Shown: positions 8,751-17,026, counted from the stretch's first letter. The stretch: DNA of 64,000 bases from Flagellimonas oceanensis (GCF_003992595.1 NZ_RZNA01000047.1:103870-167869); one strand, 5' to 3'. Notes: a model not told the origin generated them from the letters alone. A program made the numbers and translations.

Positions 8751-8991
8751 ATGCGGATAGGGCCCGCTCCATTTCAGGGGTAAAATCCTCTTTGTAATAC
8801 ACTTTTTTGCAATGCGAACATTCGGCGTAGCGGATATTGTTAATGGTAAAAAGGGGAATCCAGAACAAATGGGCATAATTGGGTTGAGCTACCGCAGTAA
8901 TCGTCCCACTCTGCCCACAATGGGAGCAGGAGACATGGTTCAGTAACTTGGTTTCCTTTTTGCCGGGTCTTGTTCCGAAGAAAAGTATCAT
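8749..8991 (-). CDS. small zinc-ribbon protein
   Basis: An 80-aa protein with two CxxC pairs, CSHCGQ and CSHCKK, about 40 residues apart, forming a zinc ribbon; between them is an aromatic stretch YAHLFWIPLFTINN. This layout is common in small Bacteroidota proteins of unknown role. A longer start exists at 9012, but an exact -7 element (9015-9022, minus strand) leaves only 2 bp before that codon. Met at 8991, giving MILFFGTRPGKKE, is therefore preferred. Function unknown. It contrasts with DnaG and AccD in this window, which have lost their zinc cysteines. Confidence 0.82.
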   Translation of the reverse strand: MILFFGTRPGKKETKLLNHVSCSHCGQSGTITAVAQPNYAHLFWIPLFTINNIRYAECSHCKKVYYKEDFTPEMERALSA

Positions 8992-9014
8992 TGAAAATTT
9001 GAATTGATCCATCT

Positions 9015-9022
9015 CAAAGTTA
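9015..9022 (-). promoter_or_regulatory. -7 element TAACTTTG for the zinc-ribbon gene
   Basis: Exact TAnnTTTG on the minus strand. Transcription would begin near 9008-9010, upstream of Met 8991 but inside the alternative start at 9012, so it helps decide the start. Confidence 0.55.
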
Positions 9023-9072
9023 GCTTTTTCAGGAGCGAATGAAAAAAATGATTTCCGTTTTTAAAAAATTTC

Positions 9073-9080
9073 TACATTCG
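9073..9080 (+). promoter_or_regulatory. possible -7 element TACATTCG before the 2OG oxygenase
   Basis: Seven of eight positions match TAnnTTTG, 17 bp before the TTG start at 9098. No convincing -33 element was found. Confidence 0.35.
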
Positions 9081-9097
9081 CCCAGATTTTTGAAACA

Positions 9098-9727
9098 TTG
9101 AACGCCTACTACGATTTGGAGGATTGGTTGTCCTGGATGGACGATATCTCCAGTAAGGATTATGTAATTATAGATAACTTTCTCAGGGAGGAATTGTATA
9201 CCGAGATCAAATCTTTTTTTCTGGGAAAGCTGCCCAATTTTAAGGAAGCTGGCATCGGTGCCCATGCCGATAATCAAATTGATAGTATGGTACGTGGCGA
9301 TTTTACCTATTGGTTGGATAGAAAAAGAGATGCCCAGCTGCAGACCTATTGGGATTTATTGGATGAAACCATTCACATCTTTAACCGTTATTGCTATTTG
9401 AGTTTATCGGGTTATGAGTTTCATTTGGCCCACTATCCATCGGGTGGACATTACGATAAGCATCTAGATCAATTTGAAGGTAGAAACAACCGCATGATTT
9501 CCATGATTATTTATTTGAATGATGGTTGGACACCCGGCGATGGTGGGGAACTGGAAATTTTTGAAAAGAATGGCTCTAGTTTTTTGGTTGAGCCCAAGGC
9601 CGCCCGTTGTGTCATGTTCAAAAGTGCAGAGGTGCCCCATGCGGTGCTAGAGGCCCATAAAAGTAGATTCAGTCTTACTGGTTGGCTCTTGTATCAGCCC
9701 TCATCTGTCGGTAAACTATTTGTGTGA
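9098..9727 (+). CDS. 2-oxoglutarate/Fe(II)-dependent oxygenase (prolyl 4-hydroxylase-like)
   Basis: A 209-aa double-stranded beta-helix dioxygenase. The iron-binding HxD is seen in GGHYDKHLDQF near residue 125 and the distal His in VPHAVLE near 185. The 2-oxoglutarate-binding Arg follows in SRFSLTGWLLYQ. These enzymes couple decarboxylation of 2-oxoglutarate to hydroxylation of a protein or small molecule; the substrate is unknown here. Starts at TTG 9098 (MNAYYDLEDWLSWM). Its stop is immediately next to the stop of the converging gene, with no space for a separate terminator. Confidence 0.88.
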   Translation: MNAYYDLEDWLSWMDDISSKDYVIIDNFLREELYTEIKSFFLGKLPNFKEAGIGAHADNQIDSMVRGDFTYWLDRKRDAQLQTYWDLLDETIHIFNRYCYLSLSGYEFHLAHYPSGGHYDKHLDQFEGRNNRMISMIIYLNDGWTPGDGGELEIFEKNGSSFLVEPKAARCVMFKSAEVPHAVLEAHKSRFSLTGWLLYQPSSVGKLFV

Positions 9728-10039
9728 TCAATTCTTTTCGCATGGAATTTGCTGAATAAGTTCCTCATTTTGTGCTGTGGATGACCCATAGGACATTACC
9801 AGGGTTCCTTTTGTACCATCTTTTGCCTCAATGGTAAATACTATGGATTCATCACTTGGGTTTGTCATCCCTTCAAAACGATAAGAGGCGGTAATCTTTA
9901 AATCGCTGGGTTGATATTCTTTTTTTGAATACAATGCTTTGATGCAGGTTTCGTCCGCTTCAAAATCTTCTTTATAACCATCCTCTTGTGTCAGTGTATT
10001 TACCGCTTGGGAAAGTGTATCGAAACTATGCTTGTCCAT
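9728..10039 (-). CDS. small conserved hypothetical protein
   Basis: 103 aa with no recognised catalytic motif. Visible features are an acidic N-terminus (TLTQEDGYKEDFEADETC), a SYRFEGMTNPSDESIVFTIEA beta hairpin and an ending with GTLVMSYGSSTAQ. I recall relatives in flavobacteria labelled phosphoribosylpyrophosphate synthetase, but the protein is far too short and lacks the PRPP-binding loop, so I do not adopt that name. Gap to the upstream flavodoxin-like gene is 6 bp, so the two are probably one transcript. Confidence 0.75.
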   Translation of the reverse strand: MDKHSFDTLSQAVNTLTQEDGYKEDFEADETCIKALYSKKEYQPSDLKITASYRFEGMTNPSDESIVFTIEAKDGTKGTLVMSYGSSTAQNEELIQQIPCEKN

Positions 10040-10045
10040 TTGTGT

Positions 10046-10585
10046 TTATTTATGTTCTTTAATGTTATTGATAAAGCTCAAGACCTGTTCCTTTACTTTT
10101 GGCCAGTCTGTATATTCATGATCTTGACTGGTATCCACTGATCCACCTTCCTTCTTTGCAATGGAGCGCATGATCAACTTTTTAAAATAGTTGTATTGCG
10201 TGTATTTTAAGGCCCCAGCCATGTGCCAAACCTTTTTTGGGTTCCATTGGGTCTTTTTTAAAAAGTCCTTTGCAATCTGTTCAACTTCATTATGCTCTTC
10301 TTCAATGCTGGAGGCCATCGCCATACTTACCGAAAAAAAGACACTTGGTTTACCATTTAAGGTATCAATATTTTCTTGAACATAGTCTCTAATCAAGGTA
10401 TTATACTTTTGGATATGGACGGAACTGCCCACAAATACCGCATCAAAATCATCAGGTTCAGGTGGCTCCTCTACAGCATTGGCTATTATCACTTGATGAC
10501 CGTCTTCTTGTAGCACGTTTTCCATAAACCTCGCAATTTTACGGGTCTGGCCTTCCACGGTACCGTAAACAATTAAAACCTTCAT
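10046..10585 (-). CDS. flavodoxin-domain protein, HemG-like
   Basis: 179 aa from the preferred Met (MKVLIVYGTVEGQTRKIARFM); the FMN phosphate loop is TVEGQTRK. Later segments FDAVFVGSSVHIQKYNTLIRDYV and KPSVFFSVSMAMAS, with WHMAGALKYTQYNYFKKLIMRSIAKKEGG, match the HemG/menaquinone-dependent protoporphyrinogen dehydrogenase type of flavodoxin. A start 21 bp upstream (10606) adds seven residues before the conserved strand and is less likely. It could oxidise protoporphyrinogen IX or act as a general flavodoxin; no haem genes adjoin. First gene of a two-gene unit with the 103-aa protein. Confidence 0.82.
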   Translation of the reverse strand: MKVLIVYGTVEGQTRKIARFMENVLQEDGHQVIIANAVEEPPEPDDFDAVFVGSSVHIQKYNTLIRDYVQENIDTLNGKPSVFFSVSMAMASSIEEEHNEVEQIAKDFLKKTQWNPKKVWHMAGALKYTQYNYFKKLIMRSIAKKEGGSVDTSQDHEYTDWPKVKEQVLSFINNIKEHK

Positions 10586-10669
10586 ATCTTTAAGGTATGG
10601 TTGCACTACCCTAAATAGACGTAATATTTTTGATAACCCACATGATTTTAGTCAGTTGTGATTGGCTTT

Positions 10670-11371
10670 TCAATAAACTTTTTCAAAAGAAGATCCCGTC
10701 CATATTTCATGTTTGACTTCGCAATATGAACAAACTTCTATCAGGTTGGTCTTCGGGTCAATTGCACCTATATTTTTAATGACGAGTTTGCTGTCTTTTT
10801 TAAACTTTAAACCTAAAGAGGTTAAAAGTCCCTCATGAATTTTTCCTGAAATGCGATCAACAACGACTCCGGTTTGGCAAGGAGACCCACATCCCCAAGT
10901 AATCAAAGTATAATGACCAGCAAAGTTGACACCTTCGGCACATCCTTGTTTTATACGGGTAATAAAGCTTTTCGCATCTGGATTCGTGGAAAAATCAGGG
11001 TTTGCCAGTTTCCCTTCGTAGACTTCTACGGCATAATCTTCAAACGTGGATTTTGGGGCGTACTTTTTATAAATCCTAAGGTCCTCAAAATTTACATCCT
11101 TGCCCATGATCACATCATCCCCATAACTGGTCAGTTGATTGTATATGGGAAAGCCATCGGAGGCCTTGCTTCTTTGAATTACCATAATGTCCGTTGGTTT
11201 TTTACCTAAAATCAGATAATCAAACGATTCATAAATAGGTTTAAAAGCACCTTCTTCTTTAGCTATTGTTTCTATAATAGTATCCTGTTGCCCTTGTTCT
11301 CTGTCGATTTTATTTTTGGACTGGCAAGAAAAAAGAGCTGCAAAGCACAGTGTTAATGTGATTCGAGTCAT
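10670..11371 (-). CDS. putative lipoprotein of unknown function
   Basis: 233 aa. The N-terminus MTRITLTLCFAALFSCQSK is a short lipoprotein signal with the lipobox ending at Cys16. The mature part contains CAEGVNFAGHYTLITWGCGSPCQTG, a Cys/Gly-rich segment near residues 145-170, and CSYCEVKHE near the C-terminus, so four or five cysteines may form disulfides in the periplasm. I do not recognise the family. It starts 2 bp after the stop of the S15 peptidase gene and is very probably co-transcribed with it. Confidence 0.78.
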   Translation of the reverse strand: MTRITLTLCFAALFSCQSKNKIDREQGQQDTIIETIAKEEGAFKPIYESFDYLILGKKPTDIMVIQRSKASDGFPIYNQLTSYGDDVIMGKDVNFEDLRIYKKYAPKSTFEDYAVEVYEGKLANPDFSTNPDAKSFITRIKQGCAEGVNFAGHYTLITWGCGSPCQTGVVVDRISGKIHEGLLTSLGLKFKKDSKLVIKNIGAIDPKTNLIEVCSYCEVKHEIWTGSSFEKVY

Positions 11372-11373
11372 TT

Positions 11374-13203
11374 TTAGAATTTGATTTCGCCGTCTACCAC
11401 GGGAAGGATAAGTTTCGTTTCATCCAAATCCACGGTTAATTCAGTACCAGGTTCTGGCCAAAGGGTAAACTCCTTATCGCTGGAAAAAATCATCAGACCG
11501 ATTTGCTGTCCTTTGGGAATAATCTGGTCATCGGGCATCAGTTCAAACTCCATTTCGTAGAATTTTCCGGGAACCAAAGGTTCACTTTCTGTCAATGAAC
11601 TGTGGTTTTGGGGGTCGGCCCATCCGCGGGTAATGATATTGTCCGTTATTTTGGTGTTCAAGGCATCGGTCCAGGGAAGGGATACCAACCAAACGGATAA
11701 ATTGGCCGCAGGTTTGCTACTGGCCAGTTTGATTTTGATTTTGGTCACTCCAGAGATATGGACATCCTCTTCCAAAGGAGCAGTGGCATATAGGAGTCTA
11801 TGCTCTGTGGTCTCAGCTTTTGCCAAGCTGGCACCGGAAAAGGAATAGTTGTCCACTAAGGTTTCCGTCCCCTGCTGTTTGGGCTTTGTGGCGGTCAATT
11901 GCCCTTTTTCGGGTGCACCTTTGCTCAAGAACAATTGCACATCTTTTGCGTCCGGATTGGGATAGTCCGCATAAGGGGTCGGATTGTCTTTTTTGTCGTT
12001 CTCCCGAACAATCCATGCTTTAGGTTCATCTTCCACGCCATTTTCCACGCCATATAAGTAGCGGGTAAACCATCGGTTCATCATAGAGATCGGCGGTGGC
12101 CCCCCATGACCGTTTTGATGATAATAAATCCGAACGGGCAATCCCATTTCTTTGGCCTTTTTATAAATCCGATAACTATGCTCCGGCATTACGTTCCAAT
12201 CGTTGAAACCATGGGACATTAAAAGGGCTGCTTTCATCGGCTTCATGTCGTTCAGGTAATCCCTTCCTGCCCAAAAGTCGTTGTAATCCCCAGTGATGCG
12301 GTCCTGTCCGTTCTTCATTTCGGTATCACGGATGACTTTATTGTTTCGGGCTCTTTTGGATTCGTCTCCGCTGTGGATAAAATCGTAGAGCACATCAATA
12401 TCCTCGCCCAGATATCCGGCAGGGGAACGTATGAGGCCATTGGATCGATAATAATGATAATACGAGGTATTCGGTGCAATGGGGATTATGGCCTCTAGAC
12501 CATCGACGCCAGTGGTAGCAGCGGCCAGAGGAATGGTTCCGTTGTACGAGGTGCCCGTCATGCCCACTTTTCCCGTGGACCAATAGGCTTTGACTTCCGT
12601 GTTGCCGTCTCTTTCGGTATAGCCCTTTGCTCTTCCATTGAGCCAATCTATTACAGCTTTAGGGGCCAAGGATTCGTTGTCACCGCCTACAGTTGGGGCG
12701 CCATCGGAAAGTCCTGTCCCAGGAGAGGAGGAGTGGATCACGATATAGCCTCGTGGCACCCATGTTCTCACTTGGGAATTGGAAATTATCGGACGTTCGC
12801 CGACCCTTGTAACGCTTGGGTGCTTTCTTGGTTTCCCTGCTTCGCCCAGCTCGTGTTGTACATCCCAAAAAATGCCTTTGGCCAATCCAGCTGTTCCCGC
12901 ATAATAAGGACTGGATTCATAGATAACAGGAAGTTTCAGGTTTTCTGAGTCAGTTTGTTCAGGGCGGGTCACATCCACATGCATACGGTCCAATTTGCCA
13001 TCGCCATCCGAATCAAAAGTGGTTTCCACCCAAAGGTCGTGGCGTATCCATGTACTGGGGTCGGAAAATGCATCGACCACTTGAGCTTCGCCATTTTCTA
13101 TAACAGGACCAGACTTTTCAGTCATTTGCCCTTGGGCTGTCAGCACAAAAGCCAATAAAAGAGTAACCAGAGTCGAGTAACTTTTTGCTTCTTTCTTTAC
13201 CAT
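11374..13203 (-). CDS. exported Xaa-Pro dipeptidyl-peptidase-like hydrolase (S15/CocE family)
   Basis: 609 aa from the preferred Met, which begins a signal peptide (MVKKEAKSYSTLVTLLLAFVLTAQGQ). A start 48 bp upstream would place 16 polar residues ahead of the signal and is unlikely. The alpha/beta-hydrolase catalytic core has the nucleophile in GTSYNGTIP, preceded by IVIHSSSPGTGLSDG, and a catalytic His in YHQNGHGGPP. A C-terminal jelly-roll domain of about 200 residues completes the S15/CocE architecture. It probably removes N-terminal Xaa-Pro dipeptides from peptides in the periplasm, but CocE-type ester hydrolysis cannot be excluded. Forms a pair with the lipoprotein gene downstream. Confidence 0.9.
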   Translation of the reverse strand: MVKKEAKSYSTLVTLLLAFVLTAQGQMTEKSGPVIENGEAQVVDAFSDPSTWIRHDLWVETTFDSDGDGKLDRMHVDVTRPEQTDSENLKLPVIYESSPYYAGTAGLAKGIFWDVQHELGEAGKPRKHPSVTRVGERPIISNSQVRTWVPRGYIVIHSSSPGTGLSDGAPTVGGDNESLAPKAVIDWLNGRAKGYTERDGNTEVKAYWSTGKVGMTGTSYNGTIPLAAATTGVDGLEAIIPIAPNTSYYHYYRSNGLIRSPAGYLGEDIDVLYDFIHSGDESKRARNNKVIRDTEMKNGQDRITGDYNDFWAGRDYLNDMKPMKAALLMSHGFNDWNVMPEHSYRIYKKAKEMGLPVRIYYHQNGHGGPPPISMMNRWFTRYLYGVENGVEDEPKAWIVRENDKKDNPTPYADYPNPDAKDVQLFLSKGAPEKGQLTATKPKQQGTETLVDNYSFSGASLAKAETTEHRLLYATAPLEEDVHISGVTKIKIKLASSKPAANLSVWLVSLPWTDALNTKITDNIITRGWADPQNHSSLTESEPLVPGKFYEMEFELMPDDQIIPKGQQIGLMIFSSDKEFTLWPEPGTELTVDLDETKLILPVVDGEIKF

Positions 13204-13286
13204 ATCATCAATTTTTATCGTTCTTGCCCTTGGGCTGGAATGAGTTCCCAAGATACTAAAACTAAAAGAGGGAATTCCTATTTGGA

Positions 13287-13318
13287 TTGATCAAAAACAA
13301 TGTTTTTATTTACCTTTA
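13287..13318 (+). promoter_or_regulatory. dnaG promoter (TTG, 21 bp, TACCTTTA)
   Basis: TTG at 13287-13289 and TACCTTTA (13311-13318, 7 of 8 to TAnnTTTG) are 21 bp apart, the same geometry as the queA promoter. The dnaG start is 23 bp downstream. Confidence 0.6.
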
Positions 13319-13341
13319 ACAGCTATTTTGAATAGGACGCT

Positions 13342-15315
13342 TTGATTTCGAAAACCACCATAGACCAAGTATATGAAACCGCCCGATTGGAAGAGGTTAT
13401 CGGTGATTTTGTGCAATTGAAGAAATCAGGGTCCAATTTTAAGGGGTTGAGTCCCTTTACCGATGAGCGTACCCCCAGTTTCATGGTTTCCCCTGTAAAG
13501 CAGATATGGAAGGACTTCAGTAGCGGAAAAGGAGGTAATGTGGTGGCTTTTTTGATGGAGCACGAACATTTTACGTATCCCGAGGCCATAAAATACCTGG
13601 CGAAAAAATACAATATTGAAGTAGAGGAGACCGAACAGACCGATGAGCAGAAGGAACAGGCCAATGAGCGGGAGAGCATGTATCTGGTATCAGAGTATGC
13701 ACAAAAATACTTTACCGAGACCCTTTGGGAGTCTGAACCGGGCAAAGCCATTGGACTGACCTATTTCAAGGAGCGTGGCTTTACCGACGAGACCATCAAG
13801 AAGTTTGGTTTGGGCTATAGTTTGGACGAGTGGGAGGCTTTTACCAAAACCGCTTTGGAAAAAGGTTACCAATTGGAGTTTTTGGAAAAAACGGGTCTGA
13901 CCATTGTTAAGGAGCAAGCTGGAGGGGAAAGCAGAAGGTTTGACAGGTTCAAGGGTCGTGTCATGTTCCCCATACACTCCATGAGCGGTCGAGTACTGGG
14001 GTTTGGTGGCCGTATTTTGACCAATGATAAAAAAGCCGCGAAATACCTGAACTCGCCCGAAAGCGAAATCTATCATAAGAGCAAGGTGCTGTATGGGATT
14101 TACTATGCCAAGCAGGCCATAGCCAAGGAAGATAACTGCTTTTTGGTGGAAGGATACACCGATGTCATTCAAATGTATCAGCGAGGGGTTGAGAATGTGG
14201 TATCCTCTAGTGGAACGGCATTGACCCCTGAGCAGATTCGACTTATCAATAGACTGACCAAGAATATTACGGTTCTGTTTGATGGTGATGCAGCGGGATT
14301 GCGTGCGTCTTTGCGGGGTATTGACCTTATTCTGGAACAAGGAATGAACGTGAAGGTCTGTACCTTTCCAGAAGGAGAGGACCCTGATAGTTTTGCCAAA
14401 AACAATACTTACGAGGATTTGGTGCAGTACTTGGATGAAAATGCCAAGGACTTCATTCAGTTCAAGACTTCTTTGTTGGCGGAGGAAGCTGCCAACGACC
14501 CTATAAAACGAGCCGATACGGTACGGGATATTGTCAACAGTATCAGCAAGATTCCAGATCGCATCCGACAGGAAATTTATGTGCAGGAATGTGCAAAGAT
14601 CATGCAGATCTCTGAGGATGTACTTTATAACACCCTAGCGCAGATTGATAAAAAACATCAAACGGATGCTTCCAAAAAAGTAAAGAAAGAACAGAAGGCC
14701 TTTGAAGTTGTAAAGAACGATGCTGTAGTTGAGAAGGTAGATGTGCAGTATGAGTTGGAACGAAAGATCATAGAGGTGCTGTTGCTGTACGGAAACCAAA
14801 AGCAGGAATTCGAAGATTTGGTGCTCAAGGAGAACGATGAGGGTGAATTGGTATTGGAACCTGAGGTTTCGGAGGCAAAGGTGTATGAAAAGGTCTATTT
14901 AGATCTTCAGGAAGATGAAATTGAGCTGACCAACGAGCAGTTCAAAACGATTTATTATAAATTGATTGAGAAGCTGAATGAGGATACGGATTTTTCAATC
15001 AATACCTTTTTGTCGGATTTAGATCAGGATACCGTATCGCAGGTATCTTCCATTTTGATGGAGGAAGAGCAGTATGTGTTGCACGATTGGGAACGACGTG
15101 ACATTTATCCGAAAGAGAAGCAGATTGGTGTTGCCCAATTGGTGGGAGAGACCATCCTTACCCTTCGCTGTAACTTGATCAAGAACCGTATCGAAAAATT
15201 AAAGGAGAGAACCCAGGATAGCCAAGGAGACCACACGGAGGTCTTGGAAGAAATCATGAATTACCTTCAGCTCAACAAACTGTTGAACGCTAAATTGAAC
15301 CGCGTACTATCCTAA
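13342..15315 (+). CDS. dnaG: DNA primase, zinc-ligand-free form
   Basis: Synthesises RNA primers for replication forks. Domains in order: N-terminal zinc-ribbon-like fold (1-100), TOPRIM catalytic core (about 265-345, with LVEGYTDVIQMYQRG and LFDGDAAG supplying the acidic residues), and a C-terminal helicase-binding region. The CHC2 motif is degenerate: the positions of E. coli Cys40, His43, Cys61 and Cys64 are Ser37, Thr40, Asp58 and Ser61, while neighbouring residues (ERTPSF, GKGGN) are kept. So the fold is probably retained without zinc. The start is TTG 13342 (MISKTTIDQVYETARLEEVIG). Length 657 aa is normal. Confidence 0.97.
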   Translation: MISKTTIDQVYETARLEEVIGDFVQLKKSGSNFKGLSPFTDERTPSFMVSPVKQIWKDFSSGKGGNVVAFLMEHEHFTYPEAIKYLAKKYNIEVEETEQTDEQKEQANERESMYLVSEYAQKYFTETLWESEPGKAIGLTYFKERGFTDETIKKFGLGYSLDEWEAFTKTALEKGYQLEFLEKTGLTIVKEQAGGESRRFDRFKGRVMFPIHSMSGRVLGFGGRILTNDKKAAKYLNSPESEIYHKSKVLYGIYYAKQAIAKEDNCFLVEGYTDVIQMYQRGVENVVSSSGTALTPEQIRLINRLTKNITVLFDGDAAGLRASLRGIDLILEQGMNVKVCTFPEGEDPDSFAKNNTYEDLVQYLDENAKDFIQFKTSLLAEEAANDPIKRADTVRDIVNSISKIPDRIRQEIYVQECAKIMQISEDVLYNTLAQIDKKHQTDASKKVKKEQKAFEVVKNDAVVEKVDVQYELERKIIEVLLLYGNQKQEFEDLVLKENDEGELVLEPEVSEAKVYEKVYLDLQEDEIELTNEQFKTIYYKLIEKLNEDTDFSINTFLSDLDQDTVSQVSSILMEEEQYVLHDWERRDIYPKEKQIGVAQLVGETILTLRCNLIKNRIEKLKERTQDSQGDHTEVLEEIMNYLQLNKLLNAKLNRVLS

Positions 15316-15324
15316 AATATAAAA

Positions 15325-15352
15325 CCCCTTCCAATGGTTGGTTGAAAGGGGC
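15325..15352. terminator. bidirectional terminator between dnaG and the NarL-type regulator
   Basis: CCCCTT (15325-15330) pairs with AAGGGG, extended by CAA/TTG after one mismatch. On the minus strand it runs into TTTTATATTTT; the plus-strand tail is weaker. It sits between two converging genes. Confidence 0.65.
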
Positions 15353-15382
15353 TTCCACAATAGTTGGTTTGGTTGGGTATTC

Positions 15383-16012
15383 CTAATAGAGTTCCAGGGC
15401 TTTGGCCTGTTGCAGCAAGTCCACCAAATTATCCACGTTCAATTTCTTCATCAAACGGGCTTTGTATGTACTTACTGTTTTTTCGTTGAGATTTAAACCT
15501 TCAGCAACTTCCTTGTTTCTTTTTCCGCTTGCCAATAGTTTAAGTACTTCGACTTCACGGGAAGAGAGTTTTCTAAAGAATCTGCGTGGTTTTTGTGTTC
15601 CTTCGTCAAAAGCAAGGCGTTGTGCCAGTTCATTGGTAATGAACATGTTTCCTTCACTTACTTTCTTGACCGCGGAAACAATATATTCCAAGTCCGCGGT
15701 TTTGGATAAGTACCCAAACGCACCTGCTCGTATGGTGCTGAGGGCGTAAACATCTTCGGACTGTCCACTGTACATCAGAGTTTTGATGTCAGGAAATTCC
15801 AATTTCATTTTTCTGAGCGTGGCAATTCCATTGATTTCTGGAATATCCATCTCTAAAATTACTACATCGGGGGTTACAGTTTTCAATGTATTAAAAAGCT
15901 CTTCGGTAGTTGAAACATCAGCAATAACTTCAATGTCTGAGCTCGATTCAAGTACCTGTCTAATACCAAGCCTAACGATAGGATGGTTGTCAGCAATCAA
16001 TACTTTTATCAT
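15383..16012 (-). CDS. NarL/FixJ-type response regulator with Glu in place of the phospho-acceptor Asp
   Basis: 209 aa: receiver domain (1-120) and LuxR-type helix-turn-helix (about 145-205; KLSSREVEVLKLLASGKRNKEVAEGLNLNEKTVSTYKARLMKKL). The receiver keeps Asp8, the switch Ser (LMYSGQ) and the conserved Lys (GYLSKTADLE). However, the phospho-acceptor position in PDVVILEMDIPEINGI is Glu54, not Asp, and the second acidic pocket residue is Asn9. Glu can mimic phospho-Asp, so the protein may be always active or controlled another way. No histidine kinase is adjacent. It lies downstream of nadE on the same strand with a gap of 159 bp. Confidence 0.94.
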   Translation of the reverse strand: MIKVLIADNHPIVRLGIRQVLESSSDIEVIADVSTTEELFNTLKTVTPDVVILEMDIPEINGIATLRKMKLEFPDIKTLMYSGQSEDVYALSTIRAGAFGYLSKTADLEYIVSAVKKVSEGNMFITNELAQRLAFDEGTQKPRRFFRKLSSREVEVLKLLASGKRNKEVAEGLNLNEKTVSTYKARLMKKLNVDNLVDLLQQAKALELY

Positions 16013-16049
16013 TTGATTCGGTTTAATTTTAATTAATGGTTAGCTCTTA

Positions 16050-16065
16050 TATACTATTAAGTATA
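16050..16065. promoter_or_regulatory. AT-rich dyad upstream of the response regulator
   Basis: TATACT (16050-16055) and AGTATA (16060-16065) form a 6-bp inverted repeat with a 4-bp spacer, 38 bp before the regulator start codon. It may be an operator, perhaps for autoregulation; this is a guess. Confidence 0.3.
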
Positions 16066-16171
16066 GCGAGCAAGATAACAATTTAATCATGTAAAACTGT
16101 AATTTTTTTCTTAAAACCATAGTTTTTCTGGGGTTTTTTTCGTCTTAAACTGGGATTTTTCAGACAAACCG

Positions 16172-16960
16172 CTACTTTAACCCACCTGGAATTTCGCAAA
16201 TAGGTATGGGAACCATCTTATGTTTGTTTGCAGTATTATACCTTTTATAAATAGTGAATATTTCTTTTTCCCTGCCAGAAAAATCTTCGGCACTCTTACC
16301 TTGATCATCCATTTCCATGGCCCATTCCAGTTCTGGATAAGAAGCACCGATTTGATCTTCATCAGTTCGGCTATCTCCCCAAAGGCCATCGGTCGGAGCG
16401 GCTTCCATAATATCTTGGTTTACTCCGAGTTCAGCGCCCAAAGCATAAACCTCTGTTTTAACCAGGTCCGCAATAGGACTAAGGTCAACACCACCATCTC
16501 CATATTTAGTGTAGAACCCAATGCCGAAATCCTCTACCTTGTTTCCGGTTCCCGCAACCAGATATCCTTTCAGCGCAGCAAAATAGTAAAGGGTGGTCAT
16601 GCGTAATCTGGCCCTTGTATTAGCGAGCGACATAAAACGTTCTTCTTCATTGTTCACTTTAGGGAAGGCATCCACCAAGCTATCAAAAACTGGGGTTAGG
16701 TTTACGGGTTGTCTGGAAACGGCCGGGAAATTCTCAATCAACCAATCAATATGCCTGTCGGCTCGGGTCACTTGGTTCTCGCCCTGATGGATGGGCATTT
16801 CCAAACATAAAAGGTCCAACCCGGTCTTTGCGCAGAGTGTCGAGGTCACTGCGGAATCAATTCCGCCCGAAACACCGATCACAAAACCTTTGCATTTTGC
16901 ATTCTCGGCATACGTTTTTAGCCAATTCACAATATGGTCGATTACCTTTTCTGTTTGCAT
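16172..16960 (-). CDS. nadE: NH3-dependent NAD+ synthetase
   Basis: Converts deamido-NAD and ammonia to NAD+ with ATP, the last step of NAD synthesis. The N-type ATP pyrophosphatase loop SGGIDS is at residues 31-36 (GFVIGVSGGIDSAV). GTGNKVEDFGIGFYTKYGDGGVDLSPIADL, near 135-165, and PTDGLWGDSRTDEDQIG near 190-205 are typical of the family. The 262-aa length shows the ammonia-dependent form without a glutaminase domain. It is divergent from gldB, with 66 bp between start codons. Confidence 0.96.
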   Translation of the reverse strand: MQTEKVIDHIVNWLKTYAENAKCKGFVIGVSGGIDSAVTSTLCAKTGLDLLCLEMPIHQGENQVTRADRHIDWLIENFPAVSRQPVNLTPVFDSLVDAFPKVNNEEERFMSLANTRARLRMTTLYYFAALKGYLVAGTGNKVEDFGIGFYTKYGDGGVDLSPIADLVKTEVYALGAELGVNQDIMEAAPTDGLWGDSRTDEDQIGASYPELEWAMEMDDQGKSAEDFSGREKEIFTIYKRYNTANKHKMVPIPICEIPGGLK

Positions 16961-16985
16961 ATCTTACTATTTAGATTCTATAAAT

Positions 16986-16993
16986 TACCTTTG
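16986..16993 (+). promoter_or_regulatory. -7 element TACCTTTG for gldB
   Basis: Exact TAnnTTTG, 33 bp before the ATG at 17027. It supports that start over the in-frame codon at 16934, which would lie upstream of the promoter and inside the nadE coding region. Confidence 0.55.
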
Positions 16994-17026
16994 TGCCCTG
17001 TAAATTTAAACCCTGTGCCCTTAAAA

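Noticed and set aside
13690..14340. 216-codon open frame on the minus strand
   Set aside because: Antisense to dnaG; composition reflects the reverse of the TOPRIM region.
16934..17026. N-terminal extension of GldB overlapping nadE
   Set aside because: It would precede the gldB promoter and put 31 residues ahead of a good lipoprotein signal.
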